Assembly (NCBI GenBank): GCA_036365455.1
Contig: JAWQUS010000003.1
Location: 7,336,001-7,400,000, forward strand
Source: Macrosoma leucophasiata
Lineage: Eukaryota; Arthropoda; Insecta; Lepidoptera; Hedylidae
Reading direction: 5' to 3'
DNA: 64,000 nucleotides
Shown: positions 34,780-47,931 of the stretch, piece by piece
Position numbering within the stretch: position 1 is the stretch's first letter
How the letters are laid out: the number at the start of each line of letters is the position of its first letter
Translations under genes and position numbers: made by a program
The notes under the pieces: generated by a model
The model's input: the letters and a program-made list of their open reading frames with translations, nothing else
What the model was told of the DNA's origin: nothing
Database searches by the model: none

Positions 34780-36165
34780 ACGAGTTTAACAGCAATACAA
34801 AGTTGTTTAAAATTCTTAATTACGAGGCGTAATCAACTAGATAATATTTTGCATCAAGTAATCATGTAGAACACGCTTGAAACCTATTTAAATAATTATC
34901 AGTATCAATCGCAAGCTTTAAAGTATGGCGACGGAGATGAGACGAGAAACAAAACAATTAATATCTTACTTAAAACTTGTTTCACTTGTAGCCAATTAGC
35001 AAAATGAATTAATCCCAATAAGAATTCAATTGATATCTGTAAAGGGCAAATCAATACTTGAAGCGAGGAATTTCTGGTTACATTGGTTGTCTCTATTATG
35101 CATCAATTTGTCAGATATTTAATTTATTGATATTAAAAACATTATTTAATATTTATTTTACTGATTATATAACTAATTACTTACAATTTATTTATATCTA
35201 AGTGCCGACGCCTCCTGATGGCGTGGTACGGCATGGCACGGGACGACACGCTTCGGTATACCGAATCATCTTGTGGCATCCCGCGGCATACCATAACTAC
35301 GATATAAAAATAATGCAGCAAGTTTTTGAGAAAGTATAAACAATCGAATATTAAATGTACGTTTTAGCAATCGATGTAGGTTAAGATTATATTATAAGCA
35401 ACATCAATGTTGTACTGAGAAAATAAGAATATCATAGCTACACCCCAGCAAGCTACCAAGCTTATGACCAATACAACGTAAATAAATTTCGTTCTTTAAA
35501 AATAAAATATATTTCACAAGCATGTGTTAATGCGAAATAATATAAAACAATTATTATGGGTGAAAGCGACTTCTTTACGATATTCAATAAACTGAAAAGT
35601 CTATTATATCGGTTGCCTAACTAGCATAGTTGGTAATAGATGGCGTTGCTGCTACCATAAAGCAATGCAATAGATGTGAAGGAAAGATTTGACAAATCGG
35701 GCAGGACTTCAGTAGCTCAATTGGAAGAGCGGCTGGACTAGATTCCCAGTAGGCCGCGAGTTCGAGTCTCGCCTGAAGTCAAATTTTTATTTCCATTTTT
35801 CTTTAAAAATAATAAATAAATATATTTCACAAGCATGTGTTAATGCGAAATAATATAAAACAATACAACGTACTTTAAAATTCTTAAATTAGGAGACGTT
35901 ATCAAATACATAGTGCTTTGCATTTTTTGCATTGCATGTGTTTTAAAATGAGCAGAGACAAAAGCATTAACATCTTAGTTAAAACTTGTTTCACTTGTAG
36001 CCAATTAGCAAAATGAATTAATACCAATAAGGATCCAATCGATATCAATACTGTAAAGGGCAAATCATTACTTGAAGCGAATAATGTCTGATTTCTTTTG
36101 TTTTGAATATATATCTCTCTATTATTGATCAATTTGTCAGATTATCTAACATAATGATTTATTTT
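34780..36165. repeat. Local direct duplication of about 300 bp
   Basis: 34790-35130 and 35862-36165 share long stretches in the same order, including 'tttcacttgtagccaattag', 'caaaatgaattaat', 'gtaaagggcaaatca' and 'atcaatttgtcagat'. The second copy starts just after the 44-bp repeat that ends the SINE insertion. The frame 35902-36132 is antisense through it and not a gene. Confidence 0.7.
35508..35864 (+). mobile_element. tRNA-like retroposon between 44-bp direct repeats
   Basis: Identical 44-bp segments at 35508-35551 and 35821-35864 (starting 'tatatttcacaagcatg') flank an insert. The insert ends with a family E tRNA-like unit (35702-35780: A box 'tagctcaattggaagagcgg', B box 'gagttcgagtctcgcc') and an AT-rich tail. 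The upstream insert ('gcgttgctgctacc', 'caatagatgtgaagg') resembles the 11262 region. The arrangement looks like a retroposon with an unusually long target duplication. Confidence 0.6.
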
Positions 36166-36215
36166 GTACTGGTATTTTTAAAAAATTAATACGACAGTCA
36201 TACCTATGTAGGTAG

Positions 36216-36500
36216 GTTTTACTGGTGGTAGAGTACCAGTTATGGAGTTCGAGATCGTAGGCACCACCACATTACCTATATACCTTTATACCTAATCTAT
36301 CTGAATTCTAATCACTACCATTTGGCGGCAGATAGATTTAGGTAATGTGTTCAGCACTATCGTGTTCCAGTTAGATGGTAATGTACAACTGTGACAGAGG
36401 CAAAAGATGTTAGTCCTCTGGAGCGGCAACGCATCTGCACTTTGACCTCTGGTTATTGTGTATATGTATATAGGCTGCAGTCGTCACTTCACATTCATCC
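36216..36500 (+). mobile_element. Repeat A copy with inverted internal segment
   Basis: Sense A from 'gttttactggtggtagagta' to 'ggctgcagtcgtcacttcac'. At about 36310-36350 the segment 'ctaccatttggcggcagatag' appears in antisense order, inside a sense copy. Confidence 0.65.
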
Positions 36501-37176
36501 GTTACTTAATTTCCATCCTGTAGGTACATGTCAAGGTATGAGTACTCTTCAAAAAAATTTGAACAAAACCTTTAATAATATTGGCAAATAAAATTTGTGA
36601 AAACAATACATACGTCGATTGCAATGATAATAAAATGTTCAATTTATTTCACTGAAGATTCTCGTATACTTAAGTAGTTGTCACAACATGAGAATAAAAT
36701 TCTGGCATTGTGTAATCACAACAATTACAAGACAATGCTGAATTTACTCATATCCAGCAATTTATGTACTTGTAGCATAAAATTCCGATGTGATAATTGT
36801 GTGAAGTTAAGCACCGATAGCCGTGGTCTATTCTGTGTTCGGTTAGTAAGTATACATTTTCTCGAGCCTCTTCGCAGTTCAAAATATAGTAAGTAAGAAC
36901 GTTCTCGTGATATGTAAGTGACCTATATTTTTGGGGTTCTGCACGGAAAGGGTAAAAACGGGACCGTTTTACTAAGAGGTTGCTGTTCGTTTGCCTGTCT
37001 GTGACCAGGCTATATCTCAACAAAAATATAATTAAATAAATATTGAAGGGGACCTTTCATACCATATAAATAACGGTAACAAGAATAAACTTCAAATATT
37101 CAGAGAAATTCAAGTAAAATATACACTTTAAGAATAAATAATTTAAGTACAAGCAGGACTCCCATACCTACAACAA

Positions 37177-37316
37177 TGTTTTTGAGGACAGGTCTGTCCT
37201 CAAAAACAGAAACAAGAAACGGCCTCAAAAACAGAAACAAGAAACGGCACTTAACATGCCGACTACATAAGAGTAGGTCTACTCTTATGTAGTCGGCATG
37301 TTAAGTGCCGTTTCTT
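37177..37316. repeat. Double hairpin with 25-bp tandem repeat
   Basis: A perfect 15-bp hairpin (37177-37191 / 37194-37208, centre 'gt') is followed by two tandem copies of a 25-bp unit ending 'aagaaacggc' (37199-37248). Then comes a perfect 38-bp hairpin (37239-37276 / 37279-37316, centre 'gt'). There are no flanking duplications or transposon ends. Confidence 0.85.
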
Positions 37317-37767
37317 ATAGATAATGGTACGGAATACTTCTTGCGCGAGTTGGGAATCACGCACGGCTTCGCCTTTTTCAAAATTATAAGCAAATCTGAA
37401 TGTTGAAAGAGAATTGTAATATGTAGGTATTAACTTGTCAGCTCAAGAGAAAATATCACAATTCAATTGTACATAAGCCGTTGGCGGTGTCTCGTGTCTT
37501 GAGTCACATTTTTTCTAGTGCCAATATAATAAATATTCTTAAGACTTGATTGTGCAATGAGTCACAGTAAACTTTTTATATTGCGGAGGTTTTGATCATT
37601 AAAATCGTAATGACAGATATAAAATATTACAACAGGAATTGATCTTCAAGATCGATACACGATGTTATCTGTTATTATCAGATTTCATCGTGAAGTGACA
37701 AGGTATTTAAAAGTTAACGCGATAATAAATAACTGTAGTAAAATGATTAAAATAAAAATATGTTTTT

Positions 37768-37838
37768 TTATTGGCGGTGGAGATGGAATAGTATGGACGA
37801 GGATGCGTAGGCGCATCAAATAATTTCCTCGCTAAAAC
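37768..37838 (+). mobile_element. Repeat A remnant
   Basis: 'ttattggcggtggagatgg' and 'atgcgtaggcgcatc' resemble the A start. Highly degraded. Confidence 0.35.
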
Positions 37839-38126
37839 AATCAACTCATAGTTCTTAAACGGCATTCACACTACCCTAAAATCAGGGAAGATATCGGGGC
37901 AGTTGTGGTGGGGACGATCGACCTTAAATCGAGAGCTCGCTGGAAGCGATACAATTCTGGTTTACGAATTGCCTACACACGAGGTTATTTAGGGTACGAT
38001 CAACTACAATCTATAGCCCCACCACACCCTCGATATTGCCTCTGATTTTAGGATAGTCTGTAGTCGTTCTTAACTTGAAAAATGATTAACACAGTCCACA
38101 GTGGACGAACGACGTGATTGTAGATT

Positions 38127-38400
38127 TTTTTTATGTAAAAAAAGTGGCATACAAGCATGCAGTTCACATTGATGTTAAGTGATGACTGCAGCTTATAGAC
38201 ACCCACACAATGACCAGAGGTCAAATGCAGATGCGTTGCCACTCCTGAGGCCTAAGGTGTTATGCCTCTGTGCTGGAACGTACATTTCCACCTGACCGGA
38301 ACACGATAGTGCTAAACACTACCATTTAGCCGCAAGTATATTAGGTAATGCGGTGGTGCCTACGCCCGCAAGCTCCGTCAGTGGAGCTCTACCACCAGTG
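38127..38400 (-). mobile_element. Repeat A copy, near full length
   Basis: An antisense A copy of the 'ggcctaaggtgttatgcc' sub-type, from 'ttttttatgtaaaaaaagtgg' to 'ggagctctaccaccagtg'. A short deletion removes 'aaattacagggcc'. The frame 38048-38242 is A sequence. Confidence 0.8.
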
Positions 38401-39418
38401 AAATATAACATAATATTCACGATTGCATATCATTAGTGAATACTATGTCCCATAGACCTCTGCAAGAAATAGACATCAATGTATAAATAATGTGAATCCA
38501 TGCTGATATCATGAATGTCAAAGTAATTCCGTCTGTATATGTTTTCACGATTGATGTTGACCCGATTGTGAAGAAATTGATCATGGAGGTAATTAAAACC
38601 TTAATTAAGGCTCATAAAATTAGGCACATGACTTTTTTGTAAAAAAAAAATACCACGCTGATGAAGTCGCGGGAAACAGCAAGTACAACATAATTGCTGA
38701 ATATAAACTGCGCCAGCGCATATTATATGGTGTTCAATTAGGGCGGGCCAACGAGGTAACACGAATCAAACTGATGCTTAAGTCTCGGTGGCAATTTGAT
38801 ATCACGCCCACCTGTCAAGTTGCTTTCTGATTTAACACCACGTTTTGTAACACTAACAGACCTAGATACTATACATTTATAAATATTTTCGCTTATCTAT
38901 ATTAGAATCTCAATAATTAAGATTAATGATGTTGCAACGTGAAATGCAGACACCTTTTAAACGATTAACAGAGGTAGGTTCCTATGTGAAGATGAAATAA
39001 ATAATCAAATGTGTTATTAATATGATATTAATTTCCTTAATTATAATAATATTTGAGCTATAAAAGCTCATCTGTAATTAATTTTAATATAACTATTCAC
39101 GTGTCAATAAATTACAATGTTACCAATGATATCGCTAAATTAAGACGATTTTAGGATTCTGAACATTTTTAATAAATGTGTTCAACAATTATTTGTAATA
39201 ATCTGCTGTAGTACTAGTCTAAGGAATGAGCTATTATTGTAAGACTTGTGGGACTTAAACCCGTTAATATACCCAATATACAAATTACAGTGGTAAGTCG
39301 AAATCAGGCTGACATTGGAATCCATTTATTGGTAATATGCCTATTGAATGTCGATAGACAAAAAAAAACTAATTATTTATAGGCATAAATCACAGAGATG
39401 TTTTTTTTAACTTTATAG

Positions 39419-39476
39419 ATACGATTGCTTTTTAAATGGATCAGGTTATCCTGATCCATTTAAAAAGCAATCGTAT
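39419..39476. repeat. Perfect hairpin: 27-bp arms, 4-base loop
   Basis: 39419-39445 and 39450-39476 are exact reverse complements around 'ttat'. The arms contain 'gctttttaaatggatcagg'. They are unique in the window and are not part of any repeat listed here. Confidence 0.85.
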
Positions 39477-39479
39477 TCG

Positions 39480-42465
39480 AAAATTATCTAAATATGTGTA
39501 TCGAAATATCGATTTTCCAATTTCTGATAGCGATCATCTCAAACATCATCTTTCTATCGACATTATTTAAAGTCGTGGTACTATTAAAAGCATATTACTA
39601 TCGCACTGGGTGGTTGAAGTTCCAACAAATGATTGCCTTAACGAAGAAACATGAAGCGCGATTATGGTAGCATTAATAAAATAATTTGTATGAAATTACA
39701 ATCGGCAGTGAACGCCATTAATTGTCTGTGAGTGCCCGTGGCTACAAAACATACTGCTAAGTTGTTGATTATATAGCTGTTGTTTTTTGTCTTTGCTGAT
39801 TGTGATTTTGATACGATTAACAATGGAGAAATCATGCGCGTTAATTATGTTTTTAGAAATATTCATTTCGCTGTTTCAGTTAGCAAATCAATGCTGACAT
39901 CTTCAAATCGTTATTACCCGGTTTAGATTTTAGATATACGTAGTCTTGAAAAGGATTGCCAAAGTCTGTAGATACCTGAAAAGAGGTTACAAGATTCAAT
40001 ATCTAATCTTGAGTCTAGATATGCTAAATCGAACCGGATCAACGTAGATTCTAATGTAGCTTTAGATAAATTAAGTAACCGTTGACCACTCTTGATATGT
40101 AAGATTGAAATTTTCCCATCAGAAGACATCTACATAAATCCCATTTGATTATTTATTTGTTTATACAAATCTGTTCATTCAATTAAAAAAAAACAGCTAA
40201 AATATTTGAACGACTCGATATGAATATTAAATTGGCTATATGTACGTCAATCAGACAAGTTTTTATGTCCGTACATCACACCAATACAAACATTGTCGAA
40301 CGTTCATCTCAAGCATCAAAGCAACTAATGATTTATCAATAAGATTTGTTGTTACAAAGCATCAATTCAAAGTCAATACATTGAAGAATGGACGTGAAAC
40401 GAATAATGCGGAAGTGAGCAATCAATATCAAAATCAATCTGTAGTAATGATCGCGCGTCAAACAAATGATTATGAAACATATTCGAATACGAACCGCTTG
40501 TCGATGTACCGCCAAACGTCACGTTTTGACAGACACACTCATTAGCATTGTTTATTTTATTTCAAAGATGCATTGGATGTCTAAAATATGATTGGAGTTC
40601 TTTGATACAAAGTTCGGGCTGTAAGCTGTGTGAATTATTTCATAAACATTTTTGTTAAGCCATGCAATTGGCACTTTTTCTTCCTTCCATTTATGATTTA
40701 TATTCATACCAATATGATAGTGTTTTTTGTTTATAATTGTTTCGAGTCACAATTAAATTTTACTTACTGACATGACTGTTTAATAAATCAAATTAAAACG
40801 AATTTCGTGATAGTAAATTTAACATGTTAGTCATTTCGCACGAGTTAATATAATATTCATATATTATTGATATCTTTAACGCAGATTCTGTCAAAAACTT
40901 TGTCAATTTGCTTTTTTAATTAGCTTGGTTTTGGAACATACTTCACCATTTCAAAACTCGTCCATGGCACAAATAATGACGACAATGGCGACTTGTCTGT
41001 CAGAGCAAAGCTCGGATGCGCTCGCTTAATATGCCCCTGTTAATGGACGAAGAAAATTAGCGCTGCTTTTGCGAGCAGCCACTTTCAAGTCTTCATTTTA
41101 GAGCCTTAAACATAACCGCCCTTCCAATTTGTGCAGTCTCATTGATGATGATTTATAACTTAATTTTAGGTCACATTCTTCACCAATAATTTCTTTACCG
41201 TGAAATTGGGTCTTGGAATAATTTTCTTGGTATCCGCAGTCAATATTCGCTGTACTTATTCGATTTTTTTTAACTATGCCTCTTAGAAGTGATATGAATA
41301 CTCTTTAAAGACTTTAGTAGTATTTAGGTACTAGTAGTTTTGTGGCGTGTTCGACGTTACAATTGCATGTCGTAAATCCACAGTTTGCGGAGACGGTCGC
41401 TTGGCGCCGATCAGTTGTAAAATTAAATCTTCATTCACCTCCACTTTTATAGTTTACTTTACGATTTCTCACTACGCTTAGATATATTTGCATGGTGTTA
41501 TTAAGAACGTTCTCAATTACTGAACCTATTATTAACGCCATGGTTAATAAAATCTGAGCTCTTCATCTGCTTCGGCAATCACTGTTTCAGTCAAGTTAAG
41601 ATCGATCATGATATATTAATTTACCCTGACATTTATGATCGTAGTTACCATAATTCAGAGAGTTAGTTCGATATATGATCATACGGTCCACAAAAGTCAC
41701 GTCCTTATCAGGATGCAATCTTAATTGATCCAGACGATGAATTCATAAAATAATTTTAATTGTCATAGTTTGCATAAAACGCATTGGAAATAAATTGTTT
41801 ACGACGCAAGTGTACACGGAGTTATGTGGGTGGTGGGGAGCAATGCGTCCACACAATGTCACTTGGCAACTTGTTAAACAATATTTATTCAATAGCACAC
41901 CGTCTTGAAAAGATGAACACTCGAAAACTCTTGTGCAGGAAATGTTAATGACATTCAGTTCTTGGGTACACAGCCGCACCGAGTACTGGCGAGTATGTTA
42001 ATGTTTCTTGCGCCTTCCATCAGTTCAAATTATTGGTTACGGTGATCAATTAACGGTATAAAAAGTTTGACAAATTATGGCAGACAGAACGGCGGTGCGG
42101 TAGAAAGATGCGATGGCGCAGGCGGGGACAAAAAAACCTGATACAGTTAAAGTGTGATTGATGGTGCCGGCTCGCTTCGCACTTGCCAAGGGCGGGGACA
42201 GTAATTGAATTATATTGCAAAAGTACTGCGCCATCATTTCTGCTTTATCATTACGCATATAAATAAATGATTCGTTTAATGCATTGGTAGCTGTTGATCG
42301 GCATGTTCAATCATTAATTTGCCCGTCGTCAGCGGGTTTACACGATATGCAAAACAATTGCGATACGGTGAAGAGCAAGTTAATTACTACCGATAAATTA
42401 ATTAGTCGCATATGCTTGTGTAAAAATGTATGCTTAGTTAAATTTAGCTTAAAGTTTAATTTATT
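39480..42465. other. 3-kb AT-rich stretch without clear features
   Basis: No dispersed repeats recognised. A 101-codon plus-strand frame at 40240-40545 is the longest repeat-free frame, but it has no motif, no signal peptide and a low-complexity composition (N, T, S, Q), so I do not call it a gene. Confidence 0.5.
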
Positions 42466-42847
42466 GTAACATTTCACATCCTTCTCTAACTTTAACAAAT
42501 ATCGTGGTGTAACCCAGGCTTAGTAAATGGAACGAATATGGTTGGCTTGGCATGGAGTCTGTAACTGGAATTTGTAATTTTCTAATGGAAATCGCCAATA
42601 TCACTTATTTATTTTAAGCATGGCAGTAGTAACCTATTACAACCTCACAAACGAAGCTGTTATTATAAGGAAAAATATATCTACCAGATGACAACTATTT
42701 TGGCTGTGTTGCTTGAAGTTTAAAATATGTATCTTGCTTCTCATCTGCATTGAAACCTCTTATTTTTATGTTTCTTTCTATACTCTGCAGAATTTACTTA
42801 TCGTTGTTGTGAACTATATATTTGTTCAACACTTTCATGATCGTATG

Positions 42848-43092
42848 TAACTTCACACCTGGATTCGCTAAAGATTTAGGCAGACCTAAATGCACGTATT
42901 CAAGTATTCAAGCAAACACCCATGATTTTCCAGTCCCATAAATTAAATCGCTTAGCACATTAAAAAACTCCGAGGCACTGGAAAATATCTGAAAAATGGA
43001 TCATTCCAAATGCATTTATCCTCTGATCCCGGAAACGAACCAGGATCTCTAGCGTAGCACTATTAGCCTAGGTACCACTAGACTAATGAAGC
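42848..43092 (-). mobile_element. SINE family C, old copy
   Basis: 'aagcaaacacccatgatttt', 'ctccgaggcactggaaaata', 'ggaaacgaaccaggatctct' and 'taccactagactaatgaagc' follow antisense C with many changes. Confidence 0.6.
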
Positions 43093-43734
43093 GGTTTGAA
43101 TGTGATGCCGATATAATATATATGAAATCTTTCTATTTAAGACTGTTACCAGTGTATAGACGCTGAGCTTCGAATTCGACACATAAATACTTCAATTTTA
43201 TAATTTGTGACCATGCACGCATGATTTGTAGGTCGTGTAAAGTGTGCATAAGTAGCGAGCGGCGAGATTAAAAATGCTGAGATTGTAATGAATGGCTGAC
43301 TAAACTCATACGATGTAACGGTTTATGCGTATAACAGTAGTTATTATAGTCATAAATTTGGTTACGAATTTATGCCATCAGGGTTCGCAGAGAAATGTGT
43401 CTGCTAAGTTTCTGACACACTGGAGTCTGGAGGGCTTCCATTGGAATCGCTGAAGAATAAGTATTATATAAGTGCCCTGCCCATTAGTGGTAGTTCATTT
43501 ATCGGCAGGTTGACTATGCAGTAAAGCTTACGTTCCTGAGAGAAAAATTGGCTCCACCACTTCAATCACTAGAAATGTTTTATGCATTGCTTAGTTAGTA
43601 CATAAAAAGATAAAGAACTGAATTCAATTGCTTTACACCACCACCACCGCATTACCTAATCTAGACCCGAAAGAAGAAAAATTAATATACAAAAATCAGA
43701 TATAGGTACTTAATAGGTAAGTCTTTAAACAGTC

Positions 43735-44100
43735 GATTTTTCGGAAGTCTGAAGCGCGCATGGCCCCGCGGCTGCTGTAGATCGGAAGCGATCTTCTCGG
43801 TTAAGCGATACGGGCGCGGTCGGGTGTGTGTGACCGTTAGTGCCGTTAGTGGCAATTTAAAAATGCGCATTTCCATGCTTCGGAGGGCACGTTAAGTCGT
43901 CTGTCCCAGTTGCTATCGATAGATAGTAGTCATTAAACCTTGTCGGAGGCCTTATGGGTCGTTTGAAAAATATCCGACAGTGGGTTGGCCACTATCCGCA
44001 TTGGAGCAGTGTGGTGGAGTAAGCTCCAGGCCTCCTCCCAAGAAGGGGAGAACTCGTGCCCAGCAGTGAGACGTATCAAGGGTTGCCATTATTATTATAG
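43735..44100 (+). mobile_element. Second 5S-like SINE copy
   Basis: Same order as 13228-13612: 'ctcggttaagcgatacggg', 'tgaccgttagtg', 'ttccatgcttcggagggcac', 'ccgcattggagcagtgtgg', ending 'ttgccattattattat'. The 5S-like part is more degraded. A short A tail ('gatccaccttcgttacataag') follows at 44117-44142. The frame at 43985-44305 is not a gene. Confidence 0.6.
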
Positions 44101-45087
44101 GCAGTCATCCACAAAGATCCACCTTCGTTACATAAGAAAAAAATATAGCTTCACTAATTATACCCCAAAAGGTACCCGTTTTGCTTTAATAACAGTCATA
44201 ATTGGACACCTCTGGGGAGGTTATCAGCAAAATGGACACGCGGTGAATCTAAATTCGGATCACGTACGGAACTACAATTTGATATCGGCGTTAAATCGAC
44301 AATAGTGTCATAGGCATACTAAGTTGGACACACAGGTGTATGCGCGATTGGAATACACAATTGTTTATTTGGGAACTACTTTACGATATTCAGATATCGG
44401 TGTATTTTAAAGACAAAAAAACCGGTCAAGTGCGTGTCGGGCCACGCGCAGTGTAGTGTTCCGTAGTTACAGAGTAAGATGTGTAATGAAAAAAATAAAT
44501 AAATATTTCCTATGGACTTGTTCGAAATTTTCGAGTAAAATACATTTGGTCGACTATTACTCGCAAACTTGCATGGCCAACTTAAGTGTGATAGTTTTCA
44601 ATGCATTTACAAATAATAATTTACCATTATACAGGTATGTCAACATTGCTACGTCCACGGAAGCCTGATCAAACACATAAAGCACAGTATGTAGATAAGC
44701 ATCGCGTAAAATGAAGGAATGTGATAAAATCACAATAAATAAGCGGAACGATTCCGTATATTCGGTATATTGATTGTAAATTTGTCAATTTGCATCTGAT
44801 TTGGTAATTTAATTATCCTTTATTATTGTGCCACACACGAATTGGAAACGAAATAAAAATGTGTCATAAAGGTCGAATTCCAACGACTAGGTGACCAAAA
44901 ATATTTGGATAGTGTGAACTTTAAACCTTTTTAGGGTTCCGTACTTCAAAAGAAAAAATTAAACCCGTAACAAATCACTTTTGCGTCCGTCTGTCTGTCA
45001 GAATCATTTGCTGCGAAAGTTGTGGGCCGACTAGACCGATGATAGATAGACCGAGACTAGTAGGCCGACAGGAAAATCAATAAGAAG

Positions 45088-45293
45088 TCAATGATAACCG
45101 CATAACCTAATCTTCTTGTCGCTAAATGGTAGTGTTCAGCACTATCTTGTCAGATGGATTACTATCTATTTCATTAGTACGGCTCTGTCTTTTTCGGCAC
45201 AGAGGCATAATTAGGCCACAGGAGTTGCAAGTCATCTAAAATGAAATCTCTGGTTTCTGTATGGTTGTTGTTTGCTACTTCATGACATAAAAA
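45088..45293 (+). mobile_element. Repeat A copy, degraded
   Basis: 'accgcataacctaatcttc', 'gtcgctaaatggtagtgttc', 'ttttcggcacagaggcataa' and a tail 'gctacttcatgacataaaaag'. The first 40 bases are missing. Confidence 0.6.
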
Positions 45294-46259
45294 GTGAATC
45301 AGATTTCTTAGCGACAAAAATTAAAATGCATCATAATCCGATAGAACTTCTCACGAATTTCTTCCAAATTTAGATGTTATTCAAAATGAAAACAATAAAA
45401 CGTGTAATGAAAATTCCATAAAACCAGCTTATGTCGCCTGGTAGTCTTGCCATTAGCATAAATACTTAATAAATTATTATTTCGACAAATAGTTATTGGG
45501 TAACGTTGTTTTAGATTAAAATCTATGGAATTTGCAGTAATGTGTCATAGATAATTAATTATTTACGTTTTTTTTCTCCATTATCTGTCGTATGCTTTGT
45601 GCCCAGTTCCGGATTAAATAATTTATGGTCTTGTAATATTTACCTTCTATTTAATGGCATTATTTTATGGTAACATTTTAATCATGTTTAAGGCAATGTT
45701 AAAAGATAATTTTAGTCATAAAATGATATAACTATAATACAATAACTCTTTATTTTCAGAACTCTAAATTGCATTAAACGTTAAACACTATAGTTCAGTA
45801 TCTCAATATTTCTTTGACATCTATCGACTACCTTTTGAATAAAAATACTACTTTAATCATTATTTCTAGTGTCTTCACAATTAAACTGTAAGTAATTTCC
45901 AAATTTCTGTCAGCAAAAAGTTACAATCACGTACAATAGCACAGAATGTAAGTGTTAAAGTTAAAGTTAGCTGAACAACACCAATCCTGCGTTTGATGCA
46001 AAAACCATAGTCGGTATCAGTCAATATTTTATTCTGGCCTACATTTTTAATTATTAAACTTTTCAAACTTTGTTGCGGGGTTTCCCAATGCTGGCTTATA
46101 ATTATATACCCTGCGCACTCATTTCACAGATAAAAAAATCGAATTAAAAATTCCTTTGTAAGCATTTATGTCGAACTTGGGCATATTAGAGGTGCACGTG
46201 CACACAGACACCTACCACCACTAAACATCATAATAGTAAAAAATCGGCAATTTTTTTTT

Positions 46260-46455
46260 TTTAAAACTAGCTGATCCGGAAGACTTTGTAGAGATTTTTG
46301 TTTTGAATATTTTCCTCGCAATTTTTTCATTTATTCTTACCTCTTACTTACCTGGACTTCCAAAAATAAATCAAAACCAAAATTAGCCAATTTGCTCCAG
46401 CCGTTCTCGATTTTTAGCGAGACTAACGAAGCAATTGATTTATTATATAGATTTG
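46260..46455 (+). mobile_element. RTE-like LINE tail
   Basis: 'aactagctgatccggaagac', 'aattagccaatttgctccag', 'ccgttctcgatttttagcg' and 'actaacgaagcaattgat' match a second common lepidopteran LINE tail. An antisense copy lies at 61615-61875. Confidence 0.6.
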
Positions 46456-46715
46456 ACTAGCACCAATAGAAACTACATAAATCCGGTAATACTTAAGGGC
46501 CGGGCTACAAATATTTATTTAAAAAATAAACTAGTTCATTGACACATATACCTACCTAGTAAACATCGATGAAAGTATTCGGACGCCCTTTAAAGGGAAA
46601 ATTAACCTCCTTTGTCACTATCTAAACCAAATTTGCATTTGTTATGCATTTCGATAGTTTGGACGAATGCGACTGTCGACTAAGTTGCCTTTAAATGCTA
46701 ATGGTAGGTGATATC

Positions 46716-47000
46716 CATAGAGCAACACGGGCCACCTATCGCGGCGGAGCCAAAGCGTTTATTACCGATGCAAAACAGTCTGTCATATTTTGCGGGGGGA
46801 AATACGTGTGACATACACACACTACGAAAATCGTCTATTACTACGAAACTCACACCTTGACTTTAACAAAATACATAAACAATTACACGCACACATTTAA
46901 CATCTAGGCGACAGGCACAGGCACACTTGTGCTTGTAGAGGCGAAACCCTGCATATGGTCTCTCCGGTCCGCCGCGGCTGGTGGCCCGTGTTGCTCTTTG
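46716..47000 (+). mobile_element. Family B MITE with perfect 8-bp TSD
   Basis: Ends CATAGAGCAACACGGG and CCCGTGTTGCTCTTTG, flanked on both sides by gtgatatc (46708-46715 and 47001-47008). 285 bp. GC-rich subterminal arms ('ccgcggctggtggccc' on the right) surround an AT-rich core with 'ttgcggggggaaat' and 'tcacaccttgactttaac'. No transposase. Short antisense frame 46863-47069 is not a gene. Confidence 0.85.
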
Positions 47001-47931
47001 GTGATATCTTACCGAGATTATGTTTATGTTATAAAATAATATGACCATGTTACGAGATACAAGATGCACAGTGGGAAGTGATTACAACGCAGTGAATGCT
47101 GTAATTCTTTCATAATTATATTTTTAACTTTCACTCTCGAGTTGGTGCTTGATTTCAACGATGATGGTACTTCACATGTTAATTTTTCAAATAAACATTT
47201 TTGTTTCATATTTAAATGCGGTCAATGATGTTTTAAAAATTATATTCCACAAGACAAGTATTGCCAGGGTTCTTTCAAACAAAAATAATATTATGATGAC
47301 ATAAATTTTTTTTTTTGGATAGATTTGGGTTTTGCACTCTGAATTGAATTTGATTCGATATATCAACATGCCCAGAATAAAGACACTGTTACCGATATTA
47401 TTTGGACTACACGGGAGGAAACTTGAAAGTAAACAGTATTTTTTTCAATGTCTGCAAAGTTGTTTGATCACCTATAATAGGTATCATCGGAAAAGAGATT
47501 AACGTTGAGATTTTGTGCAATATGCTTGATAACTACCGAAAAAGTTTTGATAAATTTTCGTATGAGGTTTCCATAAGTATCAAAAATATTCTTTAAAAAT
47601 AATAATAAAAATCGTATTACCTAAGTAAGAGATGAGGATAAAATTTTCCGATGTGCAATAGACTCGTCATTTTGTTGATACGTCACTATAATTTTCTACT
47701 TACAAGATATTTTACAATTTCTAAGTTTCTAAGAAATGTTAAATTAACATAAAGAGGTATTTACACTGCCGGGACCAGTCCGCACCGCGATGCAGACGAA
47801 TCTATTGGTCAAGGTTCCGTATGAATATTCAAACGGCTTCTATAAACTTCTAATTTACACTGCACAACACTTTACTCCGTTACGTGTGAAGTACGGTTTT
47901 TGAGGGCTAAACGGTATTTTATAGCGTCAAC

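Noticed and set aside
40240..40545. 101-codon plus-strand frame, longest outside repeats
   Set aside because: No motif, N/T/S/Q-rich, no nearby promoter or splice context; about what chance gives in 64 kb.
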